DNA from: Chrysoporthe austroafricana
Taxonomy: Eukaryota; Ascomycota; Sordariomycetes; Diaporthales; Cryphonectriaceae
Assembly: GCA_001051155.2 (NCBI GenBank)
Contig: JYIP02000005.1
Coordinates: 3,162,001-3,226,000 of the forward strand
DNA length: 64,000 nt
Direction: 5' to 3'
How positions within the stretch are numbered: the stretch's first letter is position 1; each line of letters starts with the position of its first letter. Below, in pieces: positions 1 to 9,939 of this stretch. The notes beneath the pieces were generated by a model, which worked only from the letters and a program-made list of their open reading frames with translations, searched no databases and was not told where the DNA came from. The position numbers and the translations under genes are program-made.

Positions 1-31
<31 letters not shown>

Positions 32-1775
32 TACACAGACCATACTCGCGCTCGGCTCCAGGTTCCAGCGCCGTGCATGGCAGGGGTCCACTCCCAATAC
101 TGTGGGGACGGAAAATGTCAGACTGGGGACAGGGCTGAGTCCAGGAATACATTAGCAAATTGTTTGTCCTTTGTGTTAGCAAGACCGCATTCACCTCAGC
201 TAGACCGCGGCGATCTCCTGTTCGTATCTCTCGACATACGATCCGAGCATTATCTTCAGGGACAAATGTAATTCTGCACGGTCAGACACTTTCCCCTGCT
301 CCTAGAACGTCCGAAGCCCGGTCTGCTGCGCCTGGCATGCACGGCCTGGCATACGTCTGGTCCGGTCTGGGCTTGACTCCAGGCCGGTGAGAGTCTAGCC
401 GGGGACTGAACTATACGTAGTACCATAGTAAATTTCACAACGTCGGCCAAGCGCCCTGGCCGCTAGGCCCAGGACAGTTCAGGGTGTCAGCCGGATTCAA
501 TTGGCTCGATGGGAACAGAACACCCAGCAAGACTATAACTGGTAGTACCGGCCGGGGGATCGCCACTTGCGTCTGCGCGGCGGGACCAGGCACTGCGCAT
601 CGACTTCACGGCCAGCTGTTTGGCCGATACCGAAAGCAGACGAAAATGGGAATTTGTCAATATAACTCCCCTTGCACACCCGTGGTGGGCTGTCATGGTT
701 CCCCGTCTTCTCGAAACAGGCTGCCGGCCTAAAATCCTAGGCGGGTCTCCGCCAAGAGATAAGGCATCCCGTATGGGTCCAATGAGCTCGCATGAGATTT
801 CTGAATGGATTCTGTCAAGCCTTCAGGGGTCTTTCACGTGATACTCGACGTCACCTCACTCTTGCAGTCGCTGCTGCTGTGCTGGAGAGACTGGGGATCT
901 GAGACTGAGGATCTGAGACTGGAGTGCTGTAGTGATCACCTACAGAAGACGTCCTAGCTATGGACCATAAGCGATAAATTGTCCCATACTATCGGCTATA
1001 AGGCTTTCTTTCTGCCGGACGCTAGAGTCGGAAGGCTCGTCCTTGGACGTCTTCCAGCTTGGAACATGGCCTACCTAGGTAGCCATTCAGGCCACCGCAA
1101 AACTTGGTGAATCTGCAGACTCTTGTCCCGGGACCGTCGCCTTCTCGATTACGTTAGGTCTTGATGGCCGCTCAAGAGCAGAGTGCATATGCTGTCATCA
1201 TCGAAGTACGGTACCGGCGCGGGCGGGAGTGGGCTGTCTCGTTGCTGTTTTCATGCCGCTGTGTCTCGGAATACAACCATGGGTGCGCCCACCAGCACTA
1301 TACCATCAGATGACCGCATACGTGTTTCCCCCTTGGCGCATCTGAACTTGAGAGTCACTTATCTGTATACTAGAACTCAATGCTCTCTTGAGCAGAACGA
1401 AACACTCCTGCCTTCTGCACGGTCTTGCTGCAGGTGATGATTGCACACTGAACTTTATAAATCTTAATGTGCTCATTGGAGCAGAGATCCAACCTGTACC
1501 TGCATTGATGTTCGATGGGACCCTAAAAATGTTGCAGATGAGCAACCAAAGGTCTCACCTGGCTTCGTAAGCAAAATCATCTCTGAGACGCCCGGGGTGT
1601 TTCTATCATGATCTGGTCCGTGCGCGCACGGCTACAGCTCTGATACACGATGCGGCAGCTCCAATCGCGGTGAGCCCTTGCGGATGAGAGACTAGGCGTG
1701 TGCCACCGAGACTGAGTCTTCTCTTCAGCTCCTCAACGATCGAGTCACTCACTCATCGTTCACTTTTCCTCCAAG
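1..1775. other. Gene-free left edge, starts with poly-A
   Basis: The first 29 bases are an uninterrupted run of A, which may be a contig end, a homopolymer, or a retroelement tail. The rest has only short, unrecognisable open frames. A small direct repeat (GATCTGAGACTG-like, two copies) lies near 896-921. The last few hundred bases must contain the promoter and 5' leader of the phosphatase gene starting at 1776. I see no RNA gene here. Confidence 0.6.
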
Positions 1776-3824
1776 ATGGTGCCTCCCCCGTTGAAGCTGA
1801 CGCCAAAAGAGGCACGAGGCTACCACCTCGTGCAGGGCGACGATAGGGAAGATAACTCGGACTCCCCATCGACACCGGTCCAGCAGGAGCCCTACCGCCG
1901 GCCCCGGGCCTTCCACAACGTCAATCTCAAGTCGATACTCATCGCGCTCATCTCCGGCCTCCTCATCCTCGTGGCCATCAACCTCATCTTCGCCCCCAGC
2001 CTGCCCAAGCACGAGCACTCAGGCTCATCCTCGGGCTGCGACTGCTCCCGGCCCACGACCACCGTCCCGCAGCACTTCCAGACAAGCCCGGAGCTATGGG
2101 CCGGCCCGACGGCCACGGGCGCGCCGGCGTTCCTCGCGCAGACGAGGACGTTCGACCCCACCGCCACGTTCGTGCCCAACCAGCCGCTGCAGACGGCGAT
2201 CCCCATCGAGGGCATGGGGGCCGCGAACGAGAGCATCTTCCAGATGATGGGGTACCTGTCCCCGTACACGCCCTCGCCCGGCTTCGGCGTCGACGAGTAC
2301 CCCCTCCCCGCGGGCGCGGACATCGTGCAGCTGCAGATGCTGTCGAGGCACGGGTCGCGGTACCCCACGTCCGGCACGGGCTCCAACGTGATGCTGCTGG
2401 GGCAGCGGATCGCCGCGGCCAAGAACCAGGGGGCGGGCTTCAAGGCCTCGGGGCCGCTCGCCTTCCTGAACGAGTGGGAGTACCGCCTGGGCCACGAGAT
2501 CCTCGTGCCCAAGGGCCGCCAGGAGCTGTTCGACTCGGGCATCCTGCACTCGTACATGTACTCGAGTCTGTACAACCCGAACAGCAAGATCATCGTGCGC
2601 ACCACGACCCAGGATCGGATGCTGAAGTCGGCCGAGTACTTCATGGCCGGCTTCTTCGGGCTGGAGTGGACGAACAATGCCACCATTGAGGTAATCATCG
2701 AGGAGAACGGGTTCAACAACTCGTTGGCCGGCTATAAGGCTTGTCCTAATTCTAAGCTGGAGGGCGGGATGAATGTCACGGCTGAGTGGGCGCAGGTATA
2801 CCTGCAGGAAGGTAGGTGACGGGATCAGAATATTCGCAGGTGTGCGTGTTGCTGACTTGGTGATGTTGATAGCGACTACTCGCTTGGGCAGCATGGTTCA
2901 GGGATACGACTGGACGGTTGAGGATACGTATGCGGCGCAGAGCATGTGTCCTTATGAGACGGTGAGCTGTCTTCATCTGCCCTTTCAGTTCAGGCAGCGG
3001 TTCCCTGTGAGACTAACAAAGGCGTTTCATCAAAGATTGCTTATGGCTTCAGCCGCTTTTGCGACCTCTTCACCTACGAGGAGTGGATTGGCTTCGGCTA
3101 CTCAGTGGGTATGTATCCGCTCCATGTTCCCAACTCCCTGGAGGCATGCGCCGGTCGAGCCTACAGATTTGGTACCTTGTCACTGTCCGACGGCTTGTGC
3201 TGACCAAGTGCGACAGACCTCTTCTTCTCAGCCGCCTCCGGCTGGCAATCCAAGACTGGCCGCGCAGTCGGCATAGGTTACCAACAAGAGGTCATAGCCC
3301 GCCTCAAGAACCACACGCTCGGCTATTCTGGAAGTCAGATCAACACGACGCTCGACAGCAGCACCGAGACGTTCCCACTCAACCAGTCTCTCTATCTCGA
3401 CTTCTCGCACGACACCAACATCATCTCGATCCTGGCCGCGTTCGGGCTCACCTCGACGCGCGACGACCCGCCCCTCTCCGCGAAGCGCCACCCCGGCAAG
3501 CACAACTTCACCGTGTCCCACCTGACGCCGTTCGCCGCGCGGCTCGACATGGAGGTCATCCGCGCGCCGAAGCCCGTGCGCGCGGACCGCGGCGGCACGG
3601 GCTACGTGGAAGGCGAGGGGGCCGGGGAGACGAAGTACATCCACTTCGTGCTGAACCAGCGGACGCTCCCGCTGGGCTGGAGCTTCCCCGAGTGCGACGC
3701 GAGCCGGGTCGACGGGTGGTGCGAGCTAGAGACGTTCCTAAAGGTGCAGGAGAAGATGCCCGAGCTAGCAAGGTTCGACGAGGCGTGCTTTGGGGACCTC
3801 GCCGCGCTGGAGACGATTGCATGA
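1776..3824 (+). CDS. Membrane-anchored histidine acid phosphatase (phytase-like), 4 exons
   Basis: Histidine acid phosphatases hydrolyse phosphomonoesters through a phosphohistidine intermediate. Reconstructed exons are 1776-2811, 2873-2961, 3036-3108 and 3217-3824, all with GT-AG introns and matching phases, giving 601 aa. The signature RHGSRYP lies at residues 191-197 (nucleophile His192), and the proton-donor motif SHDTN has His464-Asp465. A hydrophobic segment at about residues 53-72 follows a basic cytosolic N-terminus and is not preceded by a signal peptide, so a type II membrane anchor with an extracytosolic catalytic domain is expected. The domain keeps several Asn-X-Ser/Thr sites. 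The ATG at 1776 is the first in frame and begins a hydrophilic tail. Fungal phytases are usually secreted and 440-480 aa long, so the anchored form is longer than those. True substrate is unknown. Confidence 0.88.
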
Positions 3825-4532
3825 GGGTGAGTATATAGATTTAGCATGTTTAGCTCTTGGTTTTTGATCTGCGGGGCGTTTTGAGGTCAGTGCACAGATG
3901 GGCGTTATGTCACGAGAGCATTAGAACGAGATCATACATGCGGAGATATATACAGTTATTGCTGCCGTCTTTCAAGTCCGGTTGAGACCTTCCAGTATCT
4001 AATCAAGAGATTGTCCCGAGCCGGAGAACCTCCAACAACAACGGCAGTTCCGGTCACGATATCAAAATAGGTGGTCCACGATCGGGTCTCGGACGAGATC
4101 CTGAAGACCTCCCTGTCTCTCTTCCCCTGGTACGTCCTTCGGGTATAGCAGTGCCTGTCCCGACGTGCAGATAGAGCAATGTGTTTGACGTTTCATGTTC
4201 TATAGCGAGCCGCACGGACAAGGCCCACAGCGGACTCTGTACCTCGACCGGGCGACCAGGCCGTTGCGTCCCCGGTGAACGGGCACGGATATCGGATGGG
4301 CCTCTCCAGAGGGCCGTCTACCCCGCAGAATGGCCACCGCGTGGCATGCGGCCCGTCCGGACCATGCTACCTATTATGAGGCTGAATAAGCCGGGGACGC
4401 ATCGGGAGGATCGGGCCTGCATGTGGGAAGGCAGCTCTTCCATCCACTTGGTCCAACGACTTCTCGAACATCCGGGGGGCCGGATACGTGTCACTGCAGT
4501 CCTAGACCACAGCCGAGCTACAACATACCCCA
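3825..4532. other. Intergenic, no gene seen
   Basis: This is the 3' flank of the phosphatase gene and the upstream flank of the DUF427 relic. Open frames here are short and show no recognisable motif. I see no repeat or RNA gene. Confidence 0.5.
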
Positions 4533-4935
4533 AGGGTCACGCCAGAACCACGGATGGTCGGGGATACGATCCTCACCGAGGCGGACACCTGGGAGGTTGT
4601 TGAGGGCGACGTCTACCTCCCGCCGTCGCCCGTCAGGACCGAGGTCCTGGACGGGACGGACCTGTCGACGCACTGCCCGTGGAAGGGGGGCGCTGAGGTA
4701 TTACACGATCGGGGCGGGTGGCGAGCGTCACGCGGATCGGCATTGTGGCCGTGTAAGATGAGCCTCTCTGGACTGATGCGCTGTCTGAACAGGTGAACAG
4801 GTGAGGAGCTTGCAGAACGCCGCGTGGTGTTACGCCCAGCCGGAGGAAAAGGCTGAGAACGGCCGCGAACCGCGACCATGTAACGTTCTGCGAGTTGAGG
4901 CTCTGCGCCCGAACCCCACCACCTCGAGCTGCTCG
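4533..4935 (+). pseudogene. Decayed DUF427-domain gene
   Basis: The frame from about 4533 through the ATG at 4554 reads GDTILTEADTWEVVEG, then DVYLPP, and later the DUF427 hallmark THCPWKG (ending at about 4688). The next hallmark, RYYTI, lies one frame away, just after a run of six G (4685-4690), so one G too many would explain the shift. After RYYTI comes a plausible intron, 4753-4800 (GTAAGA to ACAG, phase 0), followed by NAAWCY and a Glu/Lys-rich stretch, matching the usual NAAW-YYP part of the family. A second frame change near 4860-4880 is needed to reach RDHVTFCELR, which resembles the normal VAFY end. DUF427 proteins are small, single-domain and of unknown function. Two shifts favour a pseudogene over a sequencing error, but the G-run could be an error. 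Confidence 0.65.
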
Positions 4936-5361
4936 AGAATCTCCGCGGCGGACAGCGTGGCAGACGAGACCGAGGCGAAGGTGACGAAGTCATGACATCG
5001 CAGCAGGAGGTCGAGGCCGGTCGCTCGGAGGGGACAGCAGGACGGACAGAAGCTGGCGTGACTCAGGAGGCAAGATCGTTGTTTGTTGTAACTGTAACTC
5101 TAACTCTACCGTAGCCCGTAGCCTCATGCCGAAATCCAGGACTCGGAAGCAAACCCCTGCAGGGCGCCCAAACGCAGCCCGGCATTGCGCCTCGAGCGGT
5201 GCCGTGATGATGGCATCGGCCACCGCCAGCTCATTCCGCATAGTGCATAGTGAGTCACCGCTCGCTTCTGGTCAGGCTCCTCCCGGTTTGCCGTCAAGAA
5301 GAGCGGTCGGGCTGCCATCAGCAAGGCAGGAAGGCAGGCAAGGGAGGCGGGCAGGCGGGCT
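4936..5361. other. Intergenic between DUF427 relic and Pcc1 3' end
   Basis: Convergent 3' flanks. The interval contains only antisense or downstream open frames without recognisable motifs. The short repeat AGGCAGGCA/GGCGGGCAGGCGGG near 5326-5356 is the only local structure. Confidence 0.45.
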
Positions 5362-6057
5362 TCACTCTGCATGTTGCGCCTCCAGGACGTCCGCGTCGAG
5401 TTTTTCCATGACCTCGAGTATGAGGGCCAGGCTATCCATGAAAGAGTTGACGGCGACACGTAGCATGCGGTTCGTGGTAGCCCTGTAGTGGACCCGCAGG
5501 ACACACTCGTCGGGGCCCAGGGCCTGGCCCAGACTGTCGCGCCCATGCCCGTGCCCGTGCCCGCGGCCGTGCCCTTCCCCTGCGCCCGCGCCTGGGCCTG
5601 CTGCGGCGGCGGTGGAGAAGCGCCGCCGCACCAGTGGTGACAGCTCCTTGTCGACGGCCAGGGCGCTCATGGCGATGGACGCCAGCCTGGGAGTGGGGAA
5701 GGGGACATTGAGTGTTCTAAAAACGCGAGAGGAACGCGGGTCCGGGTGTCAGCGGATCAGGATCAGCTCGCTTGCAGCCTGCGTGTGCTCCTCCCGGGCT
5801 GGAGACGTGACTTTTTTTTATGTTTTCGGCTGTGTGATTCCTCGTCTGCTCCCGCCCTCGCTCCCTCTCTCTCCTCTCTTTTTGTGATCCCTCATCGATC
5901 GCCGTCCCTCTGCGGGTGGGCCTGGGAGGAGCCCCCCGATCCTTCCGAGGGCCAAGAATAGCGAGCGACGGGGCCAAGGCCAGGTCAGGTCAGATTATCA
6001 GACAGGCAGGACTTACAGCGAGCAGGGGAAGGCGTCCCCGTCGACGTCACGCGACAT
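5362..6057 (-). CDS. pcc1: EKC/KEOPS complex subunit Pcc1, 2 exons
   Basis: Pcc1 is the small dimerising subunit of the EKC/KEOPS complex, which makes the universal tRNA modification t6A and also affects telomeres and transcription. Exon 1 (6057-6017) encodes MSRDVDGDAFPCS; it is joined by a 300-base intron (6016-5717, GTAAGT to TTTTTAG) to exon 2 (5716-5362), giving 131 aa. The junction restores the family pattern: a first beta strand (LNVPFPTPRLASIA), then DKELSPLVRR, and later YRATTNRMLRVAVNSFMDSL in the C-terminal helix. Between these lies an extra Ala/Gly and His-Gly-rich insertion (about residues 43-65) that I do not expect in the core family. The gene is divergent from Cdc14. The start is set by the only ATG that joins in phase. 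Confidence 0.87.
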
Positions 6058-6274
6058 CTTGGAAGTGCTTGCAGGAGAGAAGGGGTCCGGTTCTGTGGTC
6101 GGAATGCGCGCGCCCGCCCGCGTCATAGGAATGAAATTTTTCGGTCTGCGGCGCCTTTCCAAGGTTTTTATCAGGCTGTCTGGCCGCCAGGGCTGCCGCG
6201 GGCGTGGGTCGGGCCCCGTCACTTGGACGACGTGTCTGGCGCCTGGGGGCCCGGGGAGGGCAGCTCGTGCAGGG

Positions 6275-6310
6275 CAGGTTGCAGGTTGCAGGTCGCAGGT
6301 TGCAGGTTGG
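6275..6310. repeat. 7-base tandem repeat (GCAGGTT)
   Basis: About five copies of GCAGGTT, one with a single change (GCAGGTC), lie about 220-250 bases upstream of the Pcc1 start codon. Looks like a simple microsatellite. Confidence 0.85.
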
Positions 6311-6984
6311 CACAGGCTGGCTGCATGGACAGGCTCGCCTCTGGGAGTGGGAGATGTCCACTTTGACTTGGGAGCCTGCGGCATGACACCTGCTCTCTCT
6401 CTCGCTGCTCGCTCTCTGTAGGGTTGGTTGCAGCCCGCGCGGGCGACTGGCCCGCCCAGGCACCCAGTCAGAGCAGATAGCGGCCGGGGAGCGCCCCGCC
6501 GTGGGCCCCAGCGCGCCCCAGCAGGCCCCAGCAGCTGAACCGCCTGAGGGGCCCACAGCCTGGCACGCCTACTGGGCAGCTCGCGCGGGCCCCAGCAGCT
6601 GGCCCCAGCGGTTGCCCGGGCGACGGCGTCACAGGGGCTGCCATTGGGCTGCAGGGGGGCGGACAGGGGGGCCCGCGAGCTGGAGCAACGGCACAGCAGC
6701 GCCATGGGGTGGGCGATGGGTCGGGCAATAACATTGCAGGGCCAGCACAGAGCTCTTCCTGCCTGTCTGTCTGTATGTGCCGTGTGTGTTGCGTGTGTGT
6801 GTGTCTCTCTCTCCCGCTTGCTTATTATTATTAGTACTTAGCACGGCAGCACGCTGGCGCTGCATCTCGTCCACGGGCTCCTGCTCCGTTACTACACCGC
6901 AACCAAAACTTCTCCCCTCAACTCACATCATTAAAAAGAGAAGCCCTCCCCGCCATCCCAATCGCCCTCCTGGCGGGTTATTCT

Positions 6985-7096
6985 CTACTGCTGCTGCTGC
7001 TACTGCTGCTGCTACTGCTGCTGCTACTGCTGCTGCTACTGCTGCTGCGACTGCTGCTGCTGCTACTACTACTACTACTACTACCACTACTGCTAC
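6985..7096. repeat. CTG/CTA triplet repeat tract
   Basis: Roughly 110 bases of interleaved CTG and CTA triplets. The first part shows a 12-base higher-order unit (TACTGCTGCTGC repeated), and the last part is a pure CTA run. It lies about 580-690 bases upstream of the Cdc14 ATG. Translated in one frame it would give poly-Ala/Thr, but no supported gene covers it, so it is most likely promoter or 5' UTR sequence. Confidence 0.9.
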
Positions 7097-7675
7097 CGAG
7101 CATCGTCAAGGTTGTTGGCCTGCGACTCCACCCCCGATCACCTCCTCGGCTCCCACTCTCCTACTTCTGAGGTGCATAGCGAGCTGCATCGGCTGCACGT
7201 TCGCGAGGGCAACACCGCCGATCCCCAGGCCTGTCCCCTAATTCGAAACATCGTGTTTAGACCTCGACCATAATATTTTGCGGCCTGGGTCGTACGCGCA
7301 TGGTCCTATAGCCCGTCGGGTGTTTGGGGTTCCTGGACCGATCAATCAATCCTGACAGCCCTTCAACGCCGGCCCCCCGTCCCCAGCCACCGACATTCCG
7401 CCCTGCTTCCCGGGGGCCCGAGTCGCCCGCGCCATACACACACACATCCACACACACATAATACACATACACATAGTGCTCACTTCAAAACCGCCGCGGC
7501 GCTTCCCCCCTCCTCTTTTTGGACAGCCGGCTCCCTTCCTCAACACCAGAGGAAGACAAGAGAAGAAGAAAGAAAAGGAAAAAGAAAAGAAGAAAAAAAA
7601 TTACTATCGTCTCTGGGGTCCCAATTCAGCCAGATACCAACACCAGTCGCCAGGCCGCAGACGCCAGTGGCAGCC

Positions 7676-9939
7676 ATGGGTCCTACCAAGAGCTCCAACC
7701 TGGGGCAGATTATCGAGTATATTCCAGGTACGTTCACTGCAGCTTCACGCAGCTTCACGCAGCTTCACGCAACTTCACGCCGCGGCCGTGCTGCGGCGCC
7801 CAGACCCCAGCATCGGGCTCGCAGGTCGCCCTGATTGCATTTCTGGCCTCGCTGTGATTTTTTTTTTTTTGCCTCACTCGTGACCCGCCGACGAGGCATT
7901 TCTTCAGGCGCCAGCGGTCTCGCTGCCATCATGGAGGCTTCAGGTCCCGCGCTCCCGTTTCGCTGCCTCCAACAGCCTCTGCCAGTATCCCTGCTAACAT
8001 ACTCCCAAGATCGCCTGTACCTCGCCTCATACATACATCCACCTAACGAGGACACCCTCTTCCCCTATCCTGATGGCCCCGTAAGATCGCCTGGCAAGCG
8101 CTCACAAAGAGCCGGCCACGGCCCCCAGGCGGTGCAGAAGCCAGCCTACAAGCAGCCCTACTACTTCACCGTCGATGACACCCTCCTCTACAACAACTTC
8201 CACCATGACTTTGGCCCATTCCACATCGGCCACCTGTACAGGTTTGCCCTGCAGTTCCACGAGATTCTCGGTGCCGACAAGAACAAGGACAGGCCAGTCG
8301 TCTTCTGGAGCAGAGCCGACCCTAGGAGTGAGTGTCGCCTGACTGATCGTATCGTACGAGTGCGGTGCATGAAAACTGACTGACCCGCTGCACAGGCCGC
8401 GCCAACGCCTCCACCCTGCTGGCATGCTATATGGTCCTGATTCAGTCCTGGCCACCACACCTGGCCCTGGCGCCCATCGCCCAGGTCGACCCACCGCTGA
8501 TGCCCTTCCGTGACGCTGGATACAGTCAGGCCGACTACGGCATCACCGTCCAGGATGTCGTCTACGGCGTCTGGAAGGCCAAGGAGGAGGGCGTCTGCGC
8601 CCTGGAGAACTTCGACCTGGACGAGTACGAGCGCTTCGAGCGTGTCGAGCACGGTGACTTCAACTGGATCACCCCCAACTTCCTGGCCTTTGCCTCCCCC
8701 CAGCACGAGCCCGTCGCCAGGATACCGGAGAACTCCGAGCTCTGGGCCACCGTGCCCAAGACCCAGGCCGCTGTGGATGCGCACCCGACGCTGCCGCAGC
8801 CCTTCAAGAATGTCCTGAACCACTTCTCTGAGCGCAACATCGGCCTCGTCGTGCGTCTCAACTCAGAGTTATACTCACCCTCGTACTTCGAGGGCCTGGG
8901 TATCACGCATATGGATATGATCTTCGAGGACGGCACGTGCCCGGCGATGCCGACCGTGCGTAAGTTCATCCGGTTAGCACATGAGATGATCACCGTGAAG
9001 AAGAAGGGCATCGCTGTGCACTGCAAGGCAGGGCTCGGCCGCACCGGGTGCTTGATCGGGGCCTACCTCATCTACAGATACGGCTTCACCGCCGACGAGG
9101 TCATCGGCTACATGAGGTTCATGCGACCGGGAATGGTCGTTGGACCGCAGCAGCACTGGCTCCATCTCAACCAGGGTGTCTTCCGGGAGTGGTGGGTCGA
9201 GGAGCGGATTGAGAGGAGGCTCCGCAAGGAGATGGCGGCCGCTGCTGCAGCGGCGGCGGCGACCAACCCCAACCCGAGCACACCTGTCCGTCACAAGGCC
9301 AACATTGGCCGGACCCCAAGCAAGACCTCAACACCATCCCGCAGCGCTTCGAACAGGACACCCCTGGGCGAGGTGGAGAACGACCGGACAAACATTACCG
9401 CAGACCAGGAGAATTATCTTCCAGCACCGACACCAGGCCAGCCGCGGAAGACCCGTCATTATCCTCCCAGCAGCCGTGGTATCCCCCGGGCTGCCATGGA
9501 GGAGAACTGTGGAGTCCAAGAGGATATGGAGATCATGTCCGTGAAGAAGCGGAACTCACCCAACAACGGCGAGTCCGACGAGGAGATGCACTTGCGGATG
9601 CGTACGGCGCGGAAGGCCTCCATCTCGCCCAACTCCGGCAAGTCGCGTTCTGTTAGCCACACTACGACGACCACGACCAGCATCTATACCTCCTTGATTG
9701 ACGACGACGCGTCCAATGACGCCGAGAATATCGGCAGCTCCCTCAAGGCCAAGGGCGCAAAGACACCTCTACGCTCTACCTCGGCGGGTGGCGTCCTCAC
9801 CAAGGTCCGGGGCAACAGCCGCGGCAGCGAAGGCAAGGGGCCGTCCGGTGTCCGGAAGACCAGCGGGCGTGTTGGCAGCATGACCAGCCCCACGGCGGCA
9901 GCGGCAAATACAGCACGGAAGCTCTCTGGTGCGATATGA
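7676..9939 (+). CDS. cdc14: Dual-specificity protein phosphatase Cdc14, 3 exons
   Basis: Cdc14 reverses CDK phosphorylation at mitotic exit, cytokinesis and septation. Exons 7676-7727, 8010-8327 and 8396-9939 join in phase to 637 aa. Exon 1 encodes MGPTKSSNLGQIIEYIP, continuing into DRLYLASY as in fungal Cdc14; exon 2 ends in WSRADPR-S, continuing into RANASTLLACYM. The N-terminal DSPn domain covers about residues 15-160. The catalytic domain holds HCKAGLGRTG with nucleophile Cys333 and Arg339, followed by the family block RFMRPGMVVGPQQHWL. The C-terminal tail (about 400-637) is disordered, with an Ala run, basic patches and CDK-type sites (see findings). The start at 7676 is chosen because only this short first exon supplies the conserved N-terminus. 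The 280-base first intron contains a 10-base tandem repeat and a good branch site (GCTAAC, 7993-7998). Confidence 0.95.
7741..7780 (+). repeat. 10-base tandem repeat in Cdc14 intron 1
   Basis: Four copies of AGCTTCACGC (the last with one change) lie 13 bases downstream of the donor site of the first intron. The repeat does not affect coding sequence. Confidence 0.9.

Larger units (their letters stand above)
6058..7675. other. Divergent spacer of Pcc1 and Cdc14
   Basis: This spacer must hold both promoters and the long 5' leader of Cdc14. It contains a GCAGGTT-type 7-base tandem (6275-6310), a CTG/CTA triplet tract (6985-7096), a CA-rich stretch (7436-7475) and an A/G-rich tract (7552-7600) just before the Cdc14 start. 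Open frames here are low-complexity and I do not believe them to be coding. Confidence 0.55.

Noticed and set aside
2094..2894. 266-codon minus-strand frame (and a 275-codon one nearby)
   Set aside because: Shadow of the GC-rich phosphatase exon 1; Arg/Leu/Ala-rich with no motif.
6013..6705. 230-codon minus-strand frame
   Set aside because: Only its last 13 codons before the GTAAGT donor are real (Pcc1 exon 1); the upstream part is low-complexity sequence.
7835..8383. Upstream start for Cdc14 inside intron 1
   Set aside because: The N-terminal part lacks conservation and includes a poly-Phe run; the spliced exon at 7676-7727 gives the expected fungal N-terminus.
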